64,000 bases of DNA from Paenibacillus sp. 1_12 (GCF_900114475.1 NZ_FOTE01000025.1:1-64000); one strand, 5' to 3'. Positions 16,855 through 26,682 are shown, counted from the stretch's first letter. Notes: generated from the letters alone by a model not told the origin. Made by a program: numbers and translations.

Positions 16855-16864
16855 GGGGGGGGGG
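16855..16864 (+). repeat. Homopolymeric G10 tract
   Basis: Ten consecutive G bases sit five bases before a TTG (16870) that opens a 45-residue frame with no recognisable content. Such tracts are prone to slippage; no phase-variable gene can be assigned. The rest of 16643-16977 shows no gene. Confidence 0.5.
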
Positions 16865-16977
16865 TTCTTTTGAAATATAAATTAAGTGTTATCAATAACG
16901 CAAATGAAACTAGATGGAGAAAGCGGAGTAAACGACCCTCAAGGCTTTCCTCAAGGGGGTGCAAAAACTGGACTTTT

Positions 16978-17490
16978 TCAGGAGTATCTATCCATCATTT
17001 TATTTAAATAATTTCGAAAGTCTTCAACATATGTTTTGGGCTCTACGATTTTTAGATTTGTACCGAAACTTGCTAAAAATTGAAATCCCGTACTGTTTTG
17101 AGGGACATAAATTGTTGCTAATAAAAATTCAGAACTATAGTTTTCAATACTCTTTCGACCGTCCCATTCAATGAATTGATCTTTTATGCTTGGTGAAATC
17201 AATGCCTTAATAGCGACTAGTTGCGGTTGATAACTTGATTCGCGTTCTTGTTCTAATAAATATTCTCTAGGGTTAAATGTTTTTTCATCCATATTAAGAT
17301 TATCGATCCGAGATAATTTAAACGTTCTATAGCTCATACGATGTAAACAGAATCCTTTCAGATACCAACTCGTTTCGCTAAAATGAAGCTGATATGGCTC
17401 GACATTTCTATTCGTCGTGGTGCCATTTTTATCTATATAATCAAATGAAACTAAGCTTCTCTTTAATATTGATTCTTGGGAAGCCAGAGA
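16978..17490 (-). pseudogene. Truncated WYL-domain transcription regulator
   Basis: On the minus strand the frame reads SLVSFDYIDKNGTTTNRNVE and then SETSWYLKGFCLHRMSYRTF, the core of a WYL effector domain, followed by a C-terminal half ending NYLNKMMDRYS. In intact YafY-type regulators a helix-turn-helix and about 130 more residues precede this. Upstream (above about 17490) the frame loses similarity and meets a stop at about 17560, so the DNA-binding half is missing. The residual domain probably has no regulatory output. Confidence 0.7.
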
Positions 17491-17706
17491 AGTAATGAAT
17501 AATGACCCTCTTGTTATAAATAAAACGGTAACAGCTAGGTTGAGTCCTTGGCAGCCTCAATTTAATAAATATGAAAATTATAACCCCAATTATATTTGCG
17601 AATTTTTTGGAAAACGGGGAATTATTATTTAGCAGAATTTGGCCAGGTACACACCGTGACAGTGGTAGAACTTGTTGGAAGAAAATAACGCCGAATAGAC
17701 CCGCAA

Positions 17707-17749
17707 ATGTCAAGCTCGCTATCAGATAACTGGTTTGCGAGCTTGACGT
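17707..17749 (-). terminator. Hairpin after the 17760 gene
   Basis: GTCAAGCTCGC (17709-17719) and GCGAGCTTGAC (17737-17747) form a perfect 11-bp stem with a 17-base loop, 12 bases after the stop of the minus-strand gene. The T tail is weak, so it may mainly protect or process the transcript. Confidence 0.55.
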
Positions 17750-17759
17750 ATCCTTGCAA

Positions 17760-18845
17760 TCAAAACTCATGATTAGGGTCTTCTACAAAAAACCAAAAGC
17801 CAGCTCTTTCGCTGGATTTAATGGAGTATTTCACCCCATTCTTAATTACAGATGCTTTCATGTTTAACGTATCATTGCCTTTTATGAAACCCAAATCCAT
17901 GAGGACATCCTCACATTCCTCCCGTGACAAGTCAGGATTCGTAGCCGCGATCAGGGCAACAAACGATAACAGCAAGTTGGTTCCAGATTTGTCGGTTCCA
18001 TCCGTTCCGCCGGCTATGAAGGCTGATCGCAGGCTTCCGTCTTTGGTATTGAGGTCTCCGTTTAAGAAGAGCAGGTCACTAAATTCCACTGTAAAACTAA
18101 CTTGCTTTGAATCAATGAAATTGATTTTGTTAATTTGATGGGGAAGCCCTAATTGTTTGGCAGATGCATTAAAGGCCTGTTTAAATTGCTCCAAGCTCGG
18201 ACTGATAGTGCCCACCCGTTTTGATTGTTGAACCTTGGTAACCGCCTCTTCATAGGGTCTAACATCAATGGCGACTTCGGATTTAAGGACCTGAGCTGGC
18301 CCCTGACCAATTGTGAGATATAATTCATCGATAGTTTTGGCACCGGATAAAGGTACGCCTCGACGAGTGAGCGGAAAGCGAACAGCTCCCACGAAATCTC
18401 CAGAACTACCATATTTGCTTGGTTTGGGATCATGAAAATAGAGCCAGACATATTCGAAGCCCATGGAATCCTTGCGTATACTTTCTACTATTTGCCTGAA
18501 TTCAGCTTCGGTAGTGGCCTCAGTCATAACCCTAACCTTTCTGCTGGGCCCCTTCTCATTTTTATTATCTTCAAAAATGGTATACGGTACTGTTTTAGGA
18601 GCCTCTTTAACGGGAGGGTTCAGCGGAATGGATGCGGTGGTTGCAACATTCGTTTTATTGGTAGTAGCCGGGGCTTCAAATGAAGCTACTGTTGCACTTA
18701 AGGCGATAATAAAAAACACAAATAACGCTCCTGATAATATGAAATATTTAGTATGCAGTCCCTTTTTTTGAAACAGCGATACAATCGCCCCTAATAAACA
18801 AGCAAGTGATCCTAGAAAACACATAATACTAATAAATGCCCACAT
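17760..18845 (-). CDS. Membrane-anchored protein of unknown function
   Basis: A 361-residue protein with two predicted N-terminal membrane helices (residues about 1-25, starting MWAFISIMCFLGSLACLLGA, and about 33-55, FILSGALFVFFIIALSAT), then a Thr/Pro-rich linker and a large soluble domain with FEYVWLYFHDPKPS and VGAVRFPLTRRGVPL. The soluble part may contain two related lobes. I do not recognise the family. The frame is clean and its hairpin follows directly. The neighbouring genes on both sides are decayed, so context gives no help. Confidence 0.65.
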   Translation of the reverse strand: MWAFISIMCFLGSLACLLGAIVSLFQKKGLHTKYFILSGALFVFFIIALSATVASFEAPATTNKTNVATTASIPLNPPVKEAPKTVPYTIFEDNKNEKGPSRKVRVMTEATTEAEFRQIVESIRKDSMGFEYVWLYFHDPKPSKYGSSGDFVGAVRFPLTRRGVPLSGAKTIDELYLTIGQGPAQVLKSEVAIDVRPYEEAVTKVQQSKRVGTISPSLEQFKQAFNASAKQLGLPHQINKINFIDSKQVSFTVEFSDLLFLNGDLNTKDGSLRSAFIAGGTDGTDKSGTNLLLSFVALIAATNPDLSREECEDVLMDLGFIKGNDTLNMKASVIKNGVKYSIKSSERAGFWFFVEDPNHEF

Positions 18846-18937
18846 TGTTTAACAACCTCAGATCATCTCTCCATCGGCTAGAGGATTTGCTCGAAATCTG
18901 TCAAATCCAACTATACCAAATATAGGAATAAAGTGCT

Positions 18938-19268
18938 ATGCACAAGTTTACTGATCTTTCAATGTATTACTTTGCTATAGAAGATGAAACATATTTTGGA
19001 GCTTTAGCAGTCATTTATGTCAAAACTATGCTGGAAACTCTAGTTTTAATAAGGATATTGGATTTAATGCTGTATTTGGAAAAGAAATGAATGTAGCAGA
19101 TGTTAAATTATTATTAAATGATTTTAATTCTATACTATTATTGCAATTTGTGATGTCTATTGAGAGATTTTGGAAAGTGAATATATTGAACGTGCTGGCA
19201 GTGACACTGGAGTGTATTTGATCCGTGATGGGGTAAAGGTAAGCTATCAAGAAGTTGTGATTTCTTAG
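18938..19268 (+). pseudogene. Frameshifted small gene, unrecognised
   Basis: Three successive frames carry pieces of one protein-like sequence: MHKFTDLSMYYFAIEDETYF from 18938, then NYAGNSSFNKDIGFNAVFGK and DVKLLLNDF, and finally EYIERAGSDTGVYLIRDGVK ending VVIS at TAG 19266-19268. At least two frameshifts are needed to join them, giving a protein of about 110 residues. Small size and composition resemble immunity or cell-surface stress proteins, but I cannot name the family. Confidence 0.55.
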
Positions 19269-19409
19269 TAATTGTAAGATTTAATGAGATCGTCCTATAG
19301 CCCTCATAGGAGATATAGCATCTAATCATCTTATATCAGGAAATATGCGGTTGGTGTTCCATAGTTTCCCAAATATAATTTGGGTATAGAACTCAAAGGA
19401 GGAATTATT

Positions 19410-20021
19410 TTGAAAAGAGAAGCGAAGCTAGACTCCACTAAAAAATATAGATATCTATTAAGGCGAGAATGGGATGAAACAAAGCCACATGTTGTTTGGA
19501 TTATGCTAAATCCAAGTACAGCAGATCACGAAGAAGATGATCCCACTATTGAATCTTGTATTAGATTTACTAAGAAATGGGGTTATGGTTCATTTGAAGT
19601 AGTAAATCTGTTTGCTTATAGAGCGACAAAGCCCTCAGAGTTGAAAAATTTAGATAAAGATGTTGCAATAGGAGCGGAAAGCCTAACTTATATTCGTGAA
19701 GCGTTGGAAAGAGCTGATTTGATTGTCGCTGCTTGGGGTTCAAACGGTAAAACTCATAAGAGAAATCAAGATGATGAATTAATTTTATTACTGAAGAATT
19801 ACCAGTTAAAGTGTCTACATATCCTAACTGATGGAGATCCCCGTCATCCTTTATTTTTTAGTACGGACAGTCCTCTTCAGGATTATGAATTGAGAAAAAT
19901 TATTAAGGTTAGACCGACAGTTAAGCGGAAGATTACCAGCAATGAAGGAATACTTAGGGATACAGATGGTAGAAAAATCTATGACGATTCTTGGATGTTC
20001 AGTAAAGAGGAATTGAATTGA
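19410..20021 (+). CDS. DUF1643 domain protein
   Basis: A 203-residue protein with the conserved DUF1643 pattern VVWIMLNPSTADHEEDDPTI, the ESCIRFTKKWGYGSFEVVNL segment and VAAWGSNG. The domain occupies about residues 15-150; the tail (VKRKITSNEGILRDTDGRKI) is outside it. The start is TTG 19410, seven bases after AAGGAGG. Members of this family are found near mobile and defence loci but their biochemical role is not established, to my knowledge. No partner gene is apparent here. Confidence 0.82.
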   Translation: MKREAKLDSTKKYRYLLRREWDETKPHVVWIMLNPSTADHEEDDPTIESCIRFTKKWGYGSFEVVNLFAYRATKPSELKNLDKDVAIGAESLTYIREALERADLIVAAWGSNGKTHKRNQDDELILLLKNYQLKCLHILTDGDPRHPLFFSTDSPLQDYELRKIIKVRPTVKRKITSNEGILRDTDGRKIYDDSWMFSKEELN

Positions 20022-20081
20022 GCATACAGGATTGATAATTAGTTTGACTCTTGGGCCTGTGTAGAGGATACAGATTTGTGA

Positions 20082-20258
20082 AAGTTGCGTAACGAGATCT
20101 ACCGACACGGTAACCGAATGCATATCTGTATGATCGAGATATTGATAGGAACAGGCATCAGTCATACACAGGAAGGTTATGCTTGGAGTTCGTTGTCGTC
20201 TGGAGCAGATGTAGGATGGGATCAAACCATCTATGTTGCCAAGATTACAACTAAGTAA
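20082..20258 (+). pseudogene. C-terminal gene remnant, unrecognised
   Basis: A 58-residue open frame ending HTQEGYAWSSLSSGADVGWD and then TIYVAKITTK at TAA 20256-20258, followed in ten bases by a terminator. The sequence and terminator placement suggest the true end of a lost gene. There is no start codon with a ribosome site. Confidence 0.4.
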
Positions 20259-20267
20259 CCATCCATT

Positions 20268-20308
20268 TTGAAAAGTCAGGTGCATTTGCACTTGGCTTTT
20301 TTCTTTTT
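20268..20308 (+). terminator. Hairpin terminator
   Basis: AAAAGTC-AGG-TGCA pairs imperfectly with TGCA-CTT-GGCTTTT, with a long T tail. It closes the remnant at 20082. Confidence 0.65.
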
Positions 20309-20635
20309 GGAATTGCTTGTTGCTTCTACAGTGCATCACCATCAATTGTAAGTGCAGAACCGGATTATGTTCCGAATCATAAAAAAACACAGCACATTCC
20401 AAGTTTCTTCCATGTCGTTCATAAATCTAAAATTGTATGATCAAGGATATACATACATATGTCCGAACTGCTTTTAACAGCTTTTTCTTTATATTTGAAG
20501 GTTCGCATTAAAATATGTATGCCCTTCGATATTTAGAATCGCCTGTCTTTATGAAAAATTCGAGGTTTCAATTAGAATACGCTTTCAATAATATAAGGTT
20601 TGACTAAAAGCATTTAATAAAGGGAGGCGTTATTA
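20309..20635. other. Upstream region of the sugar-import operon
   Basis: No coding frame with protein-like content is visible. The operon promoter should lie here, but I cannot pick out one convincing -35/-10 pair or a catabolite-response element. Confidence 0.35.
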
Positions 20636-22258
20636 TTGTTCACAGGAAAATCCGCCAAAACAGCCCAAGCGGTGTTGTCCATAACATTAGTTTTATCGGT
20701 TATATCCGGGTGTGTTCCAGGAAGTAACAAGGAAGGCAAATCAACAAAAGCTAAAGACGCAGAGACAGCGGCAAAGCTAACTTCATTAACTTATTGGGCG
20801 GCATTGAACCCAGCGGCTGCAGCTACAATGAAAAGCTACAATGAAATGGAAGCGTATAAGGAAATGGAGCGAATTACTGGAGTTAAGGTTGACTTCCAAC
20901 ATCCTCCTCAAGGAGGTACTGCAGAAAAGGAGCAGTTCAATCTGATGCTTACGTCCGGAACTCTTCCAGATGTCATTGAGTACAATTGGAATGGCTATCC
21001 TGGAGGACCTGAGAAGGCGATCAAAGATAACCGGATCGTCAAGTTAAATGACTATATTGACAAATACGCACCTAACTACAAAAAGGTACTAGACTCGAAT
21101 CCAGAATGGAAAAAGCAGGTGACTACTGATGATGGCAGCATTGTCGGGTTTCATTTTATACGCGGCGACCGTTCCTTGCAGATATTTAGAGGAGCTATTA
21201 TCCGAGAAGACTGGTTGAACAAATTGGGGTTGAAGAAGCCAACCACCATCGATGAGTGGTACACCGTTCTGAAAGCGTTTAAGGAGAAGGATCCGAATGG
21301 CAATGGCAAAGCAGATGAAGTCCCGCTGCTGCTATCTCTTTCTGAATTGAAGAATACTCAAGCGTTTGTTGGGGCATATGGCGTGTCGAGCGGCTTTTAT
21401 AAAGAAGGGAATACTGTCAAATACGGACCGATTGAGCAGGGTTATAAGGAATTTTTGACAACGATGAACAAATGGTACAAAGAAGGCTTGATCGATAGGG
21501 ACTTTGCGGCAACAGATACTAAGCTTCTAGATGCCAAGGTCACTGGTAACCAACTCGGAGCTATTGTTGGAGCTGCAGGTGGAGCTCTCGGCAAATATAT
21601 GAATCTCATGGCTTCGAAGGATAAAACCTTTAAGCTGAGTGGAGTGCCCTACCCTGTGCTGAAAGCTGGCGACAAGCCGCAGTTCGGACATTTTGATCAA
21701 CCGGTACCGGGGAAATCTGCGGCCATCACAACTAGCAATAAGAATATTGTGGAAACGATTAAATGGCTGGATATGGGTTACAGCGAGCAAGGACATATGC
21801 TCTTTAATTTCGGTAAAGAAGGCGTAAGCTACAAACTTGAGAATGGCTACCCGAAATATACGGATACCATTACCAATAATCCAGACGGCTTGCCGATGAG
21901 TCAAGCTATTGCCAAGCATAACCGCGCTTCCTGGGATGGGATCATGGTACAGGATAAACGGTATTCCGACCAGTATCAAAGTCAAGTTCCAGAGCAATTG
22001 GAAGCCATCGATATATGGTCGACACCGATTAACGAGAAGGTAATGCCTCCGGTTACTCCAAACAAAGATGAATCGGGTAAATATGCCTCTGTCATGACCG
22101 ACATTAATACATACAAAGATGAGATGTACAACAAGTTTATTATGGGTGCTGAGCCTATCGAAAATTTTGATAAGTATGTCAAGACATTAAAAGGTATGGG
22201 GATTGACGACGCCATTAACATTCAACAAGCTGCTCTTGAAAGATATAACAAGCGATAA
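20636..22258 (+). CDS. Carbohydrate ABC transporter substrate-binding lipoprotein (LplA/YtcQ-like)
   Basis: A 540-residue extracellular binding protein. The signal peptide ends in a lipobox VISGC with Cys26 as lipid anchor. The mature protein shows the family features SLTYWAALNP, a Ca-like KDPNGNGKADEVPLLLS and WYKEGLIDRDFA. It captures an oligosaccharide for the two permeases just downstream. TTG 20636 follows AGGGAGG. Large binding proteins of this type pair with LplB/YtcP permeases in Paenibacillus and serve plant or host glycans; the exact sugar is unknown, but the adjacent beta-helix protein suggests a uronide or pectin-like substrate. Confidence 0.92.
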   Translation: MFTGKSAKTAQAVLSITLVLSVISGCVPGSNKEGKSTKAKDAETAAKLTSLTYWAALNPAAAATMKSYNEMEAYKEMERITGVKVDFQHPPQGGTAEKEQFNLMLTSGTLPDVIEYNWNGYPGGPEKAIKDNRIVKLNDYIDKYAPNYKKVLDSNPEWKKQVTTDDGSIVGFHFIRGDRSLQIFRGAIIREDWLNKLGLKKPTTIDEWYTVLKAFKEKDPNGNGKADEVPLLLSLSELKNTQAFVGAYGVSSGFYKEGNTVKYGPIEQGYKEFLTTMNKWYKEGLIDRDFAATDTKLLDAKVTGNQLGAIVGAAGGALGKYMNLMASKDKTFKLSGVPYPVLKAGDKPQFGHFDQPVPGKSAAITTSNKNIVETIKWLDMGYSEQGHMLFNFGKEGVSYKLENGYPKYTDTITNNPDGLPMSQAIAKHNRASWDGIMVQDKRYSDQYQSQVPEQLEAIDIWSTPINEKVMPPVTPNKDESGKYASVMTDINTYKDEMYNKFIMGAEPIENFDKYVKTLKGMGIDDAINIQQAALERYNKR

Positions 22259-22276
22259 CAACAGCTTATGGAGGAT

Positions 22277-22303
22277 GCAGGGGATTATCGTTAAATCCTC
22301 TGC
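22277..22303 (+). promoter_or_regulatory. Intercistronic hairpin between binding protein and permease
   Basis: GCAGGGGATT (22277-22286) pairs with AATCCTCTGC (22294-22303), ten pairs including one G-U, around a seven-base loop. There is no T run. Position after a binding-protein gene fits a transcript-stabilising or processing element that keeps permease levels lower. Confidence 0.6.
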
Positions 22304-22347
22304 TGAACCCTGCTGCTGGTATTTGGTTAAGAAAGGAAGTGGTTATT

Positions 22348-23316
22348 ATGGCAATGATGGAGAATAAGCTTTCCGTTAATACTCGGGGAGGTAGCCAAGA
22401 TAAAGAAAGTAAAATGACATTTATCCTAAAGGACTTAAAGAGAAATAAATACATTTATATGATGCTGCTGCCGGTGTTGGCGTACTATGGAATATTCCAA
22501 TATGGACCTATGTACGGTTTGCAGATTGCCTTCAAGGATTACAGCCCTGGCTTAGGAATCTGGGGGAGCGAATGGGTTGGTTTTCAGCATTTTAAAGAAT
22601 TTTTTAATGGATTTTATTTCTGGAGACTTATCAAGAATACACTTCTCATCAATATATATGAGCTCTTGTTTGCTTTCCCAGCCGCCATTATTTTAGCGTT
22701 ACTTTTAAATGAAATTCGCAGTAGTATGTTCAAAAGAATCGTGCAGACGGTTTCATATTTGCCGCATTTTATATCTATCGTTGTTGTTGTAGGGATGATG
22801 GTTGATTTTCTCTCCCGAGACGGCCTGATTAATCAATTACTCGTCATAATCGGTTTTGAGTCTATCGTTTTTCTGCGCGAGCCGGAATGGTTTCGATTTC
22901 TCTTTGTTTCCTCAGGTGTCTGGCAAGGGATTGGATGGGGTTCCATTATTTATTTAGCTGCCATGGCTAACATCGATCCAACCCTATATGAGGCTGCCAA
23001 AATGGATGGGGCTGGCAGGTGGAAGCAGACTCTGCACATTACGATTCCAGGTATTATGCCGACAATTGTTATTTTGCTGATCCTGAATATGGGCTCCATG
23101 TTGAGCGTTGGTAGTGAAAAAGTACTGTTGATGTACAACCCGTCAACCTATTCTACCGCTGATGTCATATCCACTTACGTGTATCGAAAAGGGATCTTGG
23201 AAGCGAGCTACAGCTATACCGCTGCAGTAGGCTTGTTCAACTCCGTCATCTCCTTCATCCTCATCGTTAGTGCTAACAGCATCAGTAAGCGCTTTAGTGA
23301 TAATAAGCTATGGTAA
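22348..23316 (+). CDS. Sugar ABC transporter permease (LplB/YtcP-partner type)
   Basis: A 322-residue permease with six predicted membrane helices. It has the family opening YIYMMLLPVLAYYGIFQYGP and the cytoplasmic coupling helix EAAKMDGAGRWKQTLHITIP (the EAA loop that docks on the ATPase). ATG 22348 lies eight bases from AAAGGAAG; in-frame GTG 22339 overlaps that site. No ATPase gene is in the operon, so a shared MsmX-type ATPase is expected elsewhere. It pairs with the permease at 23329. Confidence 0.92.
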   Translation: MAMMENKLSVNTRGGSQDKESKMTFILKDLKRNKYIYMMLLPVLAYYGIFQYGPMYGLQIAFKDYSPGLGIWGSEWVGFQHFKEFFNGFYFWRLIKNTLLINIYELLFAFPAAIILALLLNEIRSSMFKRIVQTVSYLPHFISIVVVVGMMVDFLSRDGLINQLLVIIGFESIVFLREPEWFRFLFVSSGVWQGIGWGSIIYLAAMANIDPTLYEAAKMDGAGRWKQTLHITIPGIMPTIVILLILNMGSMLSVGSEKVLLMYNPSTYSTADVISTYVYRKGILEASYSYTAAVGLFNSVISFILIVSANSISKRFSDNKLW

Positions 23317-23328
23317 GGGGGAGCCATC

Positions 23329-24204
23329 TTGAGAATTAGCCCAAGTGAAAAGGTATTCGGCGTTTTTAATACGATGCTGATGTTATTGCTGTGTTTTATG
23401 ACGATGTATCCATTTCTCTATGTTTTACTCGCTTCATTAAGTGATCCTGCTCGGGTTGCTATGCACAGGGGATTACTGCTCATACCGCTTGGTTTCACCA
23501 TAGATGCGTATAAAGCTGTTTTGGATAATCCAATGATTGGGACTGGCTATCAAAATACAATATTTTATGTCGTCGTTGGCACAGCGCTCAACTTGTTTAT
23601 GACTGCTTTAGGCGCCTATGCGCTATCCCGGAGAAACGTATATTTCAAGGATTTCATTATGTTTGCTGTCGTCTTTACCATGGTGTTTCATGGGGGACTG
23701 ATCCCAACCTATCTTGTTGTAGGCAATTTAGGGCTGCTGAACACCCCGTGGGCGTTAATTGTTCCAGGCGCGATCAGCACCTTTAATTTAATTATTATGC
23801 GTACCGCCTTTCAACAAGTGCCGATCAGCCTTGAGGAATCAGCGCGAATAGACGGTGCCAACGATTTTACGATATTATATCGCGTCATCATCCCGCTCTC
23901 GATGCCGGTTATTGCCGTTATGATATTATGGTATGCCGTATCTCACTGGAATTCTTATTTCAGCGCCTTAATCTACTTGAGAGATCGGGAGCTGTATCCC
24001 CTTCAGCTGATTTTGCGAGAGATTCTGGTCAACAACAACACGGACAGCATGATGACCGGTGCTGGGACTTTAGACAAAATTGATGTGGGGGAAACGATTA
24101 AATATGCTACGATCATCGTCTCCACCTTGCCCATCCTGATCCTCTACCCGTTCTTGCAAAAATATTTTGTCAAAGGGATTATGATCGGTGCTATCAAGGA
24201 ATGA
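23329..24204 (+). CDS. Sugar ABC transporter permease (LplC/YtcP type)
   Basis: A 291-residue, six-helix permease with FNTMLMLLLCFMTMYPFLYV at the start and the coupling helix EESARIDGANDFTILYRVII. The C-terminus YPFLQKYFVKGIMIGAIKE is the family hallmark. It starts at TTG 23329, twelve bases after the previous stop, with AAGGGGGA as ribosome site. It forms the membrane channel with the 22348 product. Confidence 0.92.
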   Translation: MRISPSEKVFGVFNTMLMLLLCFMTMYPFLYVLLASLSDPARVAMHRGLLLIPLGFTIDAYKAVLDNPMIGTGYQNTIFYVVVGTALNLFMTALGAYALSRRNVYFKDFIMFAVVFTMVFHGGLIPTYLVVGNLGLLNTPWALIVPGAISTFNLIIMRTAFQQVPISLEESARIDGANDFTILYRVIIPLSMPVIAVMILWYAVSHWNSYFSALIYLRDRELYPLQLILREILVNNNTDSMMTGAGTLDKIDVGETIKYATIIVSTLPILILYPFLQKYFVKGIMIGAIKE

Positions 24205-24279
24205 ATGGGTTTAATGGAAGAACATTTTGAGGGCTTTCTGAATGAAGTTATAGCCCGATTTTGAGGAGGTTATCTTACT

Positions 24280-26682
24280 ATGCTGCCTTATGTTAGAAAT
24301 CTCCTTACAAATAAGAGGCATAACAACCGAAGTGTGTTTATTAGTATGTTAATATCCAATATCGTTATTTTATTGCTGCCCTTAGTGATCGGATTCTTTC
24401 TGTACACTAAGGTGGAGCAAATTATGATGGCTAACGCAAGCCGTTCTAATTTGGCCATGCTGGAACAACTGCGGCTGACGATGGATAACCATTTTAAAGA
24501 AGTCAACCAATTAGCTCAGCAAATTGTTTTTAATCCGAAGATCGACCAGTTGTTAAGCAACGATAGCACTGAGGATCGGTATAGTGAAATCGAGTTTATC
24601 CGATATTTGAAGACCTACCAAAAAATAGACAGCGGTTTTATTAAAGACTATTATGTATATTTTCAAGGCAGTAATACGATCCTTTCTCCATCCATTCGAA
24701 CGGATTCTCAAACCTTCTATGACCGTTATTACAAGTATGAGAATTTGAGTTACGAACAGTGGAAGAAGGAGCTGCTGGAAAGCTATCATAATATGCATTA
24801 TCTCCCCACTGCCCGCATATTGCGGGATGGTGGGATGGGCATGATGAATAATCAGGATCGTATGCCCATCAACGTCATCACTTATGTGCATTCGCTGCCC
24901 GTCCGCGAAGTCTCGGATATTCGTGGAAGTTTAATAATCCTCTTGGACGAACAGCAGATAAAGGATAGGCTGAAACAGATTGAGGCAGCCAATCAAAGTG
25001 CTATATACATTATCAATGATAAACAAAATGTGATCTTGAGTACCACGGATGAATATGAGCTTTCAAGTGCTCTTTTTGACAAATTGACGAATCCTACGGG
25101 TTTGTTCGATTACTCGTTGAATGGTAAGGACATGATGGTCTCCTATACGACCACGGATGAGGCAGGATGGAAGTATATCTCGGTGATGTTGAAGGATCAT
25201 TATATGAAGCCGGTCTATAGCATTAAGATGACTGCGTTCGGGTTGTTTATACTATGCCTGGTTGTCGGAGTGGGATTCGCTTACCTGGCTGCCTACCGGA
25301 ATTACAGCCCGGTCAAACATATGGTTACTGCCATTATGCAGGGTAAGCGAACCGTAACTCGTCCTTCAGGGGACGAATATGAATTTATTCGTGAATCCAT
25401 CGAAGGCTCGATTATCGAGGAGAAACAGCTGCGGGACACACTCTCCCAGCAGGCTTCCGTTGTTAGGGCAAATTTCTTGTCTCGCTTGATTCGGGGACAA
25501 GTCGATTTAAGCCAGATTCAATCTACGGAGTCACTTGGGTTCTTGAATTTAACTCCATTTGTATACAGCTCTTATGCTGTTATGGTGATTCAAGTGGACG
25601 ATGCTTCCCACTTTACTCATAATCAATCGGAGAAACAATGGGCTCTCATCCGGTTCATTATTTCCAATATCGGCATGGATATGGTCAATGAAGGTCACAT
25701 AGGGTACGATGTCGATCTGGACCGTGATCGTCTCGCGTTCCTTATCAACCTTGACGACGACGGACAGGGAACAGCTGCCGATGAGCTCAAGTTTATAGCC
25801 CATTCGCTCAAGCAAGTCGTCGAAACCCGATTCAAGCTGATCCTTACTGTGGCGATTAGCAAGGTGCATGAAAGTCTGGAGGAGATCGGTGAAGGCTACG
25901 AAGAAGCACTTGCAGCGTTAGATTATAAAATGATTATGGGTCAAAGTGTAATTATTTGCTATGACGACATCAAGGATACAGAGCTGCACTATCATTATCC
26001 GATCGAAACCGAAGCACAGCTGATGAACCTAGTGAAAAGCGGAGATTTTGAAAATGTTGAGAAGCTGCTTGATAATATTTACGAGCTCAATTTCTCTTCG
26101 GATAAATTAACGCCTGAACTCGGTACCTGTATTTTTTTCAATATGGTGAGTACATTGCTTAAAATTATGAATGCCTCAAATATTGGTTACGGTGGGATGG
26201 AAGAGGAGGGCATATTCGATCCTATTAAGCAAATCCAGAGTAGTGGTACAGCACAAGAGATGCATGAGAAAACGAAACGGTTTTACAAGCAGCTTACAAG
26301 ACTGCTGCAGTCTGAGCGAAGCGGTCACAGTGATCTGTTGCTCGCCGACATTAAGCGGTTTATCGACGGGCGATGCACGGATCCGAATCTCGGACTCGCG
26401 ATGATTTCCAGCCACTGTGGGAAGACTCCACAATATATATCCACTTTTTTTAAAAAAGCTAGCGGGCATAACATAACAGATTATATATCTAGAATTCGTA
26501 TCGATCAGGCAAAAATCCTTATGGAAAACAAAGCTTTGACAAACCTTCAAATTGCGCAAATGGTTGGATACATGAACGATTTGGCCTTTATACGCGTATT
26601 CAAAAAAATTGAAGGAGTCACACCTGGCAAGTACCGTGAAAGCCTTTCGGATGATACGGTTTATGAAGCTGAAACCACATAA
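24280..26682 (+). CDS. Membrane-bound AraC family sensor-regulator
   Basis: An 800-residue one-component regulator. Two membrane helices (about residues 20-42, SNIVILLLPLVIGFFLY, and about 315-335, FILCLVVGVGFAYLAAY) bracket an extracellular Cache-like sensor. A HAMP-like linker and a YesN-type middle region follow, then the AraC double helix-turn-helix at about 690-790 (GLAMISSHCGKTPQYISTFF and ITDYISRIRIDQAKI). Family members sense extracellular sugar and switch on adjacent uptake genes. ATG 24280 follows GAGGAGG; it is 75 bases after the permease, with a small GGGCT/AGCCC hairpin between. Confidence 0.92.
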   Translation: MLPYVRNLLTNKRHNNRSVFISMLISNIVILLLPLVIGFFLYTKVEQIMMANASRSNLAMLEQLRLTMDNHFKEVNQLAQQIVFNPKIDQLLSNDSTEDRYSEIEFIRYLKTYQKIDSGFIKDYYVYFQGSNTILSPSIRTDSQTFYDRYYKYENLSYEQWKKELLESYHNMHYLPTARILRDGGMGMMNNQDRMPINVITYVHSLPVREVSDIRGSLIILLDEQQIKDRLKQIEAANQSAIYIINDKQNVILSTTDEYELSSALFDKLTNPTGLFDYSLNGKDMMVSYTTTDEAGWKYISVMLKDHYMKPVYSIKMTAFGLFILCLVVGVGFAYLAAYRNYSPVKHMVTAIMQGKRTVTRPSGDEYEFIRESIEGSIIEEKQLRDTLSQQASVVRANFLSRLIRGQVDLSQIQSTESLGFLNLTPFVYSSYAVMVIQVDDASHFTHNQSEKQWALIRFIISNIGMDMVNEGHIGYDVDLDRDRLAFLINLDDDGQGTAADELKFIAHSLKQVVETRFKLILTVAISKVHESLEEIGEGYEEALAALDYKMIMGQSVIICYDDIKDTELHYHYPIETEAQLMNLVKSGDFENVEKLLDNIYELNFSSDKLTPELGTCIFFNMVSTLLKIMNASNIGYGGMEEEGIFDPIKQIQSSGTAQEMHEKTKRFYKQLTRLLQSERSGHSDLLLADIKRFIDGRCTDPNLGLAMISSHCGKTPQYISTFFKKASGHNITDYISRIRIDQAKILMENKALTNLQIAQMVGYMNDLAFIRVFKKIEGVTPGKYRESLSDDTVYEAETT

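Noticed and set aside
17441-17770. Minus-strand frame of 109 residues overlapping the end of the 17760 gene
   Set aside because: It runs through a perfect 11-bp-stem hairpin, and the WYL remnant occupies the other frame at its end.
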